Below are positions 1 to 3,827 of a stretch of 6,078 bases of DNA, one piece after another. This DNA comes from an uncultured Bacilli bacterium. Its GTDB lineage: Bacteria; Bacillota_I; Bacilli_A; RF39; UBA660. The first letter of the stretch is position 1; each line of letters begins with the position of its first letter. The DNA is taken from assembly GCA_944372725.1 (NCBI GenBank), contig CALWAA010000068.1:1-6078 (forward strand). Direction: 5' to 3'. The notes below the pieces were generated by a model. It had not been told where the DNA came from and made no database searches. It worked only from the letters and a program-made list of their open reading frames with translations. The position numbers and the translations under genes were made by a program.

Positions 1-59
1 AATTATAAAATAAATAAAAAACCAGATTCTTTCTGGCTTTGCGAGATATTTTTAAATAA

Positions 60-137
60 CAACTGTCAAACTTGGGAGCCGATATAGAGTTAACTGGTTC
101 TGGAACAGCAACAGACCCATATCAATTAGTAATGTAA
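60..137 (+). pseudogene. C-terminal remnant of a surface-type protein (IELTGSGTATDPYQL tail)
   Basis: The frame starting at base 60 reads Q-L-S-N-L-G-A-D followed by IELTGSGTATDPYQL, V, M and a TAA stop at 135-137. From memory, a 'G-(S/N)-GT-x-(S/T/A)-(D/N)-PY' ending is common at the C-terminus of large secreted or membrane-anchored proteins of gut Firmicutes, usually preceded by an 'RPVVNL-K' type segment; the N-L-G-A-D here would fit the end of that segment. Upstream the frame is broken by TAA at 57-59, with more stops at 15-17 and 6-8. No start codon or ribosome binding site precedes it, so this is a decayed or displaced 3' end rather than an intact gene running in from the left. Bases 1-59 could belong to the same gene in another frame: frame 1 is open from base 1 to a TAG at 85-87. 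A recent frameshift is therefore possible. The terminator that follows supports a former gene end. Confidence 0.5.
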
Positions 138-140
138 ATT

Positions 141-170
141 AATGTAAAGTAAAAAACTTTACATTTTTTT
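141..170 (+). terminator. Intrinsic terminator after the remnant
   Basis: A perfect 10-bp stem (AATGTAAAGT at 141-150 with ACTTTACATT at 156-165) closes a 5-base A loop and runs straight into a T tract to 170. It lies four bases after the TAA of the remnant reading frame. It insulates the next gene, whose -35 box begins two bases downstream. Confidence 0.85.
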
Positions 171-171
171 C

Positions 172-200
172 TTGATTTTCACATATAGTTATGGTAGACT
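172..200 (+). promoter_or_regulatory. Sigma-A-type promoter of the Pro-rich membrane protein gene
   Basis: TTGATT at 172-177 (4 of 6 to TTGACA) is followed by a 17-base spacer and TAGACT at 195-200 (4 of 6 to TATAAT). Transcription would start near 207, giving a leader of about 23 bases with the ribosome binding site in it. An alternative -10 is TATAAA at 201-206 with a poorer -35. The assignment rests on consensus match and spacing only. Confidence 0.5.
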
Positions 201-229
201 TATAAATAGAATAAAAGGTGGTGTTAAGG

Positions 230-1186
230 ATGGATTTCCTTGATAAATTATATAGTAGTAATTATTTTGGTATTGGTTTATTTGCAGTGATTGCATTTTT
301 AGTAGTAACATTTTTGGTTGTTCTGTTTTTCGGTAAGAAAGATGAGAAGAAAAGAAAATTAGAGGCAACTAGAGAATTAAAAACAGAAAACACATTTAAA
401 GAAACAGGAACTGCAACGCCAGTAGAAATACCAGCAAATCCAGAGCCTGTAGCCCCAATTAACTTAGAAGCAACTGTGCCTATAAAACCAGCAGAACATG
501 TTGAAGTGCCAGTAACTCCATTAGAACCTGTTACTCCGGTTATGCCTGTTCCACCAGTAAATCCGGTAATAAAAGATGATAATGAATTTGTCGATAATTT
601 AACAGTGGAAGAACCTGAAAGTAAGCCGGTAGAACCAGTTATTCCTACATCTTCCCAAGTAGATGTTAAACCAGTTAGACCTATTATTAAGGAAGAGCCT
701 GTAGAAATAACACCTAGAAAGATTGAATTAGAACCTACCAAGATTGAAATACCACAAGAACCAATTAAACCAATAATAAATGAAAGGTCTATTCCTGAAA
801 CAGAACCAGTTAGACCTATAATAGAAGAAAAAGTAACTCCAATTATTAAAGAAGAAGAACCAAAACTAGAGATTAATGAAGAACCAGTTATTAACAGCTA
901 TTATAAACCAGTAGAAAAGAACGATGCTGAAACAATAAAAGTTCCAAACATTGATTTTGATGCTTTAGCTAAATCAATTTCTAAAGAACTTGATGAATTA
1001 GAGAATGATTCAAAAAAATATGATGAAATAAAAGTAACCCCTATGAGTGAAGTAACCAAAAAAGCAGAACCTGAAAGAAACAAAGAAGTATTTAGTTCTG
1101 TTTATGTAAGAGAACCTAAAGAAGTTCCAACTGAGAAAATAGAACTACCAAAAAGAATTGATTTACCAGCTAGAAAGAGCGAATAA
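230..1186 (+). CDS. Single-pass membrane protein with long Pro/Glu/Val linker, unknown function
   Basis: I do not recognise a named family. The 318-residue protein has a short N-terminus, one strongly hydrophobic segment at about residues 13-34, and then GKKDEKKRK. The basic flank predicts that the rest is cytoplasmic. Residues 63-226 form a low-complexity Pro/Glu/Val/Ile linker with imperfect repeats of the form (E/K)PV(R/K)PII(K/E)E, clearest at 147-159, 177-185 and 193-209. Residues 240-318 are less repetitive: a helical acidic stretch (FDALAKSISKELDELEN), then VFSSVYV at 287-293 and IELPKRIDLP at 304-313, which look like docking motifs. The overall plan (N-terminal anchor, extended linker, C-terminal block) resembles ZipA, but there is no sequence evidence for the ZipA FtsZ-binding domain. 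The start is ATG 230 because AAGGTGGTG at 215-223 sits six bases before it; the upstream GTG codons at 218 and 221 lie inside that site. The gene has its own promoter and terminator. Real gene: sure; function: not known. Confidence 0.9.
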   Translation: MDFLDKLYSSNYFGIGLFAVIAFLVVTFLVVLFFGKKDEKKRKLEATRELKTENTFKETGTATPVEIPANPEPVAPINLEATVPIKPAEHVEVPVTPLEPVTPVMPVPPVNPVIKDDNEFVDNLTVEEPESKPVEPVIPTSSQVDVKPVRPIIKEEPVEITPRKIELEPTKIEIPQEPIKPIINERSIPETEPVRPIIEEKVTPIIKEEEPKLEINEEPVINSYYKPVEKNDAETIKVPNIDFDALAKSISKELDELENDSKKYDEIKVTPMSEVTKKAEPERNKEVFSSVYVREPKEVPTEKIELPKRIDLPARKSE

Positions 1187-1210
1187 GAACCAAAAAATGG
1201 TTCTTTTTTT
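1185..1210 (+). terminator. Intrinsic terminator of the Pro-rich membrane protein gene
   Basis: An 8-bp stem (AAGAACCA at 1185-1192 with TGGTTCTT at 1198-1205) has a 5-base A loop and merges into a T run ending at 1210. The left arm begins within the TAA stop codon of the gene. Confidence 0.85.
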
Positions 1211-1262
1211 GTAAAAGTAAAGTAAAATTGCCATTTAAACCCCAAAATATGTAGAAAAAAGT

Positions 1263-1293
1263 AAAAAAAGCCTTGATTTTAAAGGCGTTTTTT
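1263..1293 (+). terminator. Second terminator-like hairpin ahead of the HU gene
   Basis: GCCTT at 1270-1274 pairs with AAGGC at 1282-1286 around a 7-base loop. Seven A residues precede it and, after one G, six T residues follow it. The stem is short but GC-richer than its surroundings. It lies about 60 bases beyond the previous terminator, so it could be a back-up terminator. If HU transcription starts upstream (a TTGCCA box at 1228-1233 with TAGAAA at 1252-1257 is possible), it could instead act as an attenuator. Confidence 0.45.
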
Positions 1294-1319
1294 GATAATG
1301 TTATTACGTAAGGTAAAAA
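1292..1319 (+). promoter_or_regulatory. Candidate promoter of the HU gene
   Basis: TTGATA at 1292-1297 (5 of 6 to the -35 consensus), a 16-base spacer, and TAAAAA at 1314-1319 (4 of 6 to the -10 consensus). It starts at the T tract of the preceding hairpin and would give a leader of about 35 bases. Competing choices are TTATTA 1301-1306 with TATAAA 1323-1328, and the more distant TTGCCA/TAGAAA pair at 1228-1257. No single one stands out. Confidence 0.35.
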
Positions 1320-1359
1320 CCTTATAAATTTTGGTTTTTGAGTTGGGAGGTATGTATTA

Positions 1360-1632
1360 ATGTCAAGAACTGAATTAGTAGAATTTGCTGCTGCTAAAAC
1401 TGATGTATCAAAAGCAGAAGTAGGACGTGTATTAGATGCTTTATTAGAAGGTATCCAAACTGGTCTAAAGAAAGAAGGAAAAGTAACTTTAGTTGGATTT
1501 GGAACATTTAGCGCTAAGAAACGTGCTGCTCGTGAAGGAATCAATCCTTTAACTAAAGAAGCAATTAAAATTCCTGCTAAGACTGTAGCTTCATTCAAAG
1601 CTGGAAGCAAATTAAAAGACGCTTTAAACTAA
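1360..1632 (+). CDS. hup: HU-family DNA-binding nucleoid protein
   Basis: HU proteins are small basic dimers that bind and bend DNA with little sequence preference and help compact the nucleoid. At 90 residues this is the usual full length. The N-terminal MSRTELVEFAAAKTDVSKAE helices are typical. The dimer-core motif VGFGTF lies at residues 45-50. The DNA-binding arm follows (KKRAAREGINPLTKEAIKIPA, about residues 53-73), with the conserved Pro64 that intercalates into DNA in this family. The end, ASFKAGSKLKDALN, is also typical. Two arm positions are unusual: the common G-R-N-P is G-I-N-P here (Ile61), and the usual T-G turn after NP is T-K. Codon use is richer in GCT, GGA and CGT than in the neighbours, as expected for a highly expressed gene. 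GGGAGG at 1345-1350 is nine bases before the ATG; an ATG at 1352 is followed at once by a stop and is not used. The gene appears monocistronic. IHF is less likely in this kind of genome. Confidence 0.97.
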   Translation: MSRTELVEFAAAKTDVSKAEVGRVLDALLEGIQTGLKKEGKVTLVGFGTFSAKKRAAREGINPLTKEAIKIPAKTVASFKAGSKLKDALN

Positions 1633-1643
1633 TTTAGCAGTTA

Positions 1644-1673
1644 AAAAAATTCAGAGATTAATCTGAATTTTTT
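1644..1673. terminator. Bidirectional terminator between HU and the convergent membrane protein gene
   Basis: AAAAAATTCAGA at 1644-1655 pairs perfectly with TCTGAATTTTTT at 1662-1673, a 12-bp stem around the six-base loop GATTAA. The A/T ends of the stem supply a T tract on both strands, so it can end the HU transcript from the left and the minus-strand transcript from the right. The TAA stop of the minus-strand gene (1658-1660) lies in the loop and its last codons are in the right arm. Confidence 0.85.
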
Positions 1674-1978
1674 ATTTTATCATAAAGTTTATATAAGTAT
1701 TGCACTCTAGCTTCCAACTTAAAATAATAAATAATATAAGGAATTAAAAAGCATACCATAAATAAAGCAAAAATTAAATAAATAATAGATTCTCTAATAT
1801 GACATACAAATAAAATAGTAAATAAAGCATAAAAAAGGGTAATAATTAAATGAATAATTCTTTCTTTATTAAAAAATTCTATCTTAATTAATACATCATC
1901 ATGTAAATAAGAATCAATTTTTTTATCTTTAATTTTTGTCTCTAATTCATAAATATAATCATCAATATATCTCTTCAT
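1658..1978 (-). CDS. Small two-helix membrane protein, conserved-hypothetical style
   Basis: This 106-residue protein has a charged N-terminal part (MKRYIDDYIYELETKIKDKK and on to residue 40, about half charged or polar). Two hydrophobic segments follow at about 41-61 and 65-87, joined by the short CHIRES turn, and then a polar tail (KLEARVQYLYKLYDKIKNSD). This predicts a hairpin in the membrane with both ends on the same side, most likely the cytoplasm. The block KIEFFNKERIIHLIITLFYALFTI resembles, from memory, small uncharacterised membrane proteins found in Clostridia and Mollicutes-like Bacilli; I know no function. Its ATG is preceded by GGTGAT at 1982-1987, a good partial Shine-Dalgarno site. 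The gene stands alone on the minus strand between HU (convergent) and the 555-residue gene (divergent). Real gene: likely, given its start signal, promoter and terminator. Confidence 0.8.
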   Translation of the reverse strand: MKRYIDDYIYELETKIKDKKIDSYLHDDVLIKIEFFNKERIIHLIITLFYALFTILFVCHIRESIIYLIFALFMVCFLIPYIIYYFKLEARVQYLYKLYDKIKNSD

Positions 1979-1993
1979 ATTATCACCAATTCT

Positions 1994-2022
1994 ATTGTAC
2001 TAAATTTAAAATAAAAAGTCCA
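1994..2022 (-). promoter_or_regulatory. Promoter of the minus-strand membrane protein gene
   Basis: Read on the minus strand, TGGACT (plus positions 2017-2022; 4 of 6) is followed by a 17-base spacer and TACAAT (1994-1999; 5 of 6). Transcription would begin near 1987, only about nine bases before the ATG, so the leader would hold little more than the GGTGAT ribosome binding site. Confidence 0.6.
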
Positions 2023-2030
2023 CATTCGAG

Positions 2031-2059
2031 TTGAATTTTGACGGAAAGGTTGCTATAAT
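2031..2059 (+). promoter_or_regulatory. Strong extended -10 promoter of the 555-residue protein gene
   Basis: TTGAAT at 2031-2036, a 17-base spacer, and a perfect TATAAT at 2054-2059 with TGC in front of it, which is the extended -10 motif. A TTGACG at 2038-2043 is closer to consensus but only 10 bases from the -10, too near to serve as its -35. The -35 box lies eight bases from that of the divergent minus-strand promoter. Confidence 0.75.
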
Positions 2060-2084
2060 ATTACAGCTTAAAGGGTGATAAAAA

Positions 2085-3752
2085 TTGAAAAATGCATTTA
2101 TACCAACCAAAACAATGTTAGATAACTTAGAAGATATTAAAGCAGAAATTACAACTTTTGCTATATTACAGGGATTAGAAACCAATTGCCATGATGATTA
2201 TTTTTATATTTTAACAGAGGGTAAAATGTTAGGAAATTATTTATTTGAAGGATATACGGATAAAACAATTTTAGATTATAATGAAAAAGTAAAATATCCT
2301 GATACGATATCCGGAGTTCGCCTAGGAATATATTATTCTGAGAAAGACCCTAACTGGCACATTCTAGAAAAAGTACCAAATAGCCCGGAATTATATTTAG
2401 CTGTCTATCATGAATATATAACCGATTTAGCACCTAAATCACTTCAAAAGAAATTAGAAAATTTATATGAAAAAGGAAAGTTAAAAAAGACTGGGAAAAG
2501 CTATACAGGAGCAACATTAGAATTACCAGTAATGGAATATAAGCAAAAAAGGTATGTACGTTTTCCCGTAAGTAAGAAATTATCTAAAAATATAATAAGT
2601 ATTATTTCTAAAGACACTTATGTTTGTGAACAAAATTTTTATTGGTTAGAAGTAAAACCTTTAGAATTCATTATAAATAAAAGAACTAATCTAGCTTTAA
2701 CTAAAAAAATTATCTATGCTACTTTAACCGAGACAATTAGCAATGATTTACTAGCAACAATTTTAAATGAAATAACTGGAACAAAAGAAGAAGTAAGAGA
2801 AAACTTACAAGATAAAAGTGATATCACAAGATTACTAAATGAAATAAAAAAATTAATCAAAAATGATGAATATCTTGCTAAAAAAATAATTGCTGAAGTA
2901 AACCAAATATTACAAGATTATAATAAACGAATAAGAAAATTAAAAGAAAATATCCAACAAAATCCAAGTTTAACCTTAGTTTTAGAAACAAAAGAAACAG
3001 TTAAAATAGATTTAATAATCAAATTAACAAATATAATAAATAAATTAAAAAAATATCAAGAAGAAAATAAAGAATATTATCAAATAATAGCGATGTTAGA
3101 TTATTATTTAGAAATCATAAATGGAAAATTTCCTGATAATGAAAAACTAAATAATGAATTATCTTATGATTTATATGAAATCGTCTTAGTCTTAAACACT
3201 TTAAAAGACAAAGATAAAGAGGAAATAAGAGAAAAACTTGCTAATATAATAAAAAAGAAAAGAATTGCCATTAGAAAAAAACAAATATCAGAAATTAACG
3301 AAATAGAATACGAAGGAGAACCATTAAATTTTAATAATAGAGAAGAATTAATGTTAGAAATAAGAAAATTAATCCATCCCATTTTAATTGCATTAGATAA
3401 CAAAATAAAAAGTAGTGTGATGGAAGAAGAAATTACAACCGGCATAAAAAATATTATTGCGGGATTATATGTAAAAACAAATAATGATTATATATCTTCC
3501 CATTTATTTATAATAAACCAATTAGTAAATAACTTACAAATAATTTTAAAAGAAATGCCAAATAAAAATAATTATCAACTAATATTAGCTGAAATTTTAA
3601 ATTTAGAAATTGATTATTCCCAAAATATTTTAATTATCATAAAAGAATTACAAAATAAAATTATTGCTTTATATAAATTAAAATTAGAAATAGAATTATA
3701 TTTAAAGGAACAAAAAAGTTATGATGCTTTCATTTATAAACTAACACCATAA
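2085..3752 (+). CDS. 555-residue protein of unknown function, globular N-terminal half and long helical C-terminal half
   Basis: I cannot assign this to a named family. It starts at TTG 2085, with AAGGGTGAT at 2071-2079 at normal distance; no better ATG lies near. There is no signal peptide or membrane segment, so it is probably cytoplasmic. Residues 1-211 look globular. Within them, residues 148-211 (LPVMEYKQKRYVRF, FYWLEVKPLEFIINKRTNLAL, TKKIIYA) have a 'YWxEVxPxxxxxxxxTxLALxKKI' pattern. From memory this pattern recurs in uncharacterised proteins of gut Firmicutes, loosely like the DUF6273 type; this is recall, not a demonstrated match. Residues 215-555 are almost entirely predicted helix: Lys, Glu, Ile, Leu and Asn dominate, with few Gly or Pro, as in a helical bundle or coiled-coil scaffold. 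That half is even more AT-rich than the rest, with heavy use of ATA, TTA, AAA and AAT codons. The gene is monocistronic with a strong promoter and no clear terminator. Confidence 0.88.
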   Translation: MKNAFIPTKTMLDNLEDIKAEITTFAILQGLETNCHDDYFYILTEGKMLGNYLFEGYTDKTILDYNEKVKYPDTISGVRLGIYYSEKDPNWHILEKVPNSPELYLAVYHEYITDLAPKSLQKKLENLYEKGKLKKTGKSYTGATLELPVMEYKQKRYVRFPVSKKLSKNIISIISKDTYVCEQNFYWLEVKPLEFIINKRTNLALTKKIIYATLTETISNDLLATILNEITGTKEEVRENLQDKSDITRLLNEIKKLIKNDEYLAKKIIAEVNQILQDYNKRIRKLKENIQQNPSLTLVLETKETVKIDLIIKLTNIINKLKKYQEENKEYYQIIAMLDYYLEIINGKFPDNEKLNNELSYDLYEIVLVLNTLKDKDKEEIREKLANIIKKKRIAIRKKQISEINEIEYEGEPLNFNNREELMLEIRKLIHPILIALDNKIKSSVMEEEITTGIKNIIAGLYVKTNNDYISSHLFIINQLVNNLQIILKEMPNKNNYQLILAEILNLEIDYSQNILIIIKELQNKIIALYKLKLEIELYLKEQKSYDAFIYKLTP

Positions 3753-3760
3753 TTTTTTGG

Positions 3761-3789
3761 TTTTCAAAATCTTTATTTAATGATATAAT
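3761..3789 (+). promoter_or_regulatory. Promoter of the ABC exporter operon
   Basis: TTTTCA at 3761-3766 (4 of 6), a 17-base spacer, and a perfect TATAAT at 3784-3789 preceded by TGA, an extended -10. A second TATAAT at 3805-3810 has no good -35 at the right distance. The start of transcription would fall near 3796, inside the palindrome described next. Confidence 0.7.
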
Positions 3790-3805
3790 TAAACGTACGA
3801 CTAAT
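3788..3805. promoter_or_regulatory. Candidate operator palindrome ATTAaaCGTACGacTAAT
   Basis: The 18-base element has seven of nine paired positions symmetrical, including a perfect CGTACG core at 3794-3799 and ATTA/TAAT ends. It begins within the -10 box and covers the expected transcription start, a classic place for a repressor to block initiation. Exporters of this type are often controlled by MarR- or TetR-family repressors, but no regulator gene is adjacent in this window, so the binding protein is not known. Confidence 0.5.
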
Positions 3806-3827
3806 ATAATAAATTGGAGGGATTTTT

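Noticed and set aside
22..40. Small hairpin CCAGA/TCTGG followed by CTTT
   Set aside because: A five-base-pair stem with a short, interrupted T run; not convincing as a terminator and no gene end is seen just before it.
218..229. Upstream GTG starts for the Pro-rich membrane protein
   Set aside because: The GTG codons at 218 and 221 are part of the AAGGTGGTG ribosome binding site, which is ideally spaced for ATG 230.
262..741. Minus-strand reading frame of 159 codons, rich in Gly, Thr, Ser and Val
   Set aside because: It is the complement of the Pro/Glu/Val repeats of the membrane protein gene, has no ribosome binding site, and its low-complexity content is explained by the opposite strand.
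1170..1610. Minus-strand reading frame antisense to HU
   Set aside because: It covers most of a certain HU gene and runs through terminators; no start signal or protein-like pattern.
3743..3764. Possible terminator after the 555-residue protein gene (ACCA...TGGT followed by T residues)
   Set aside because: Only four base pairs with a mismatch beyond; too weak to call. Some read-through into the exporter operon is possible.
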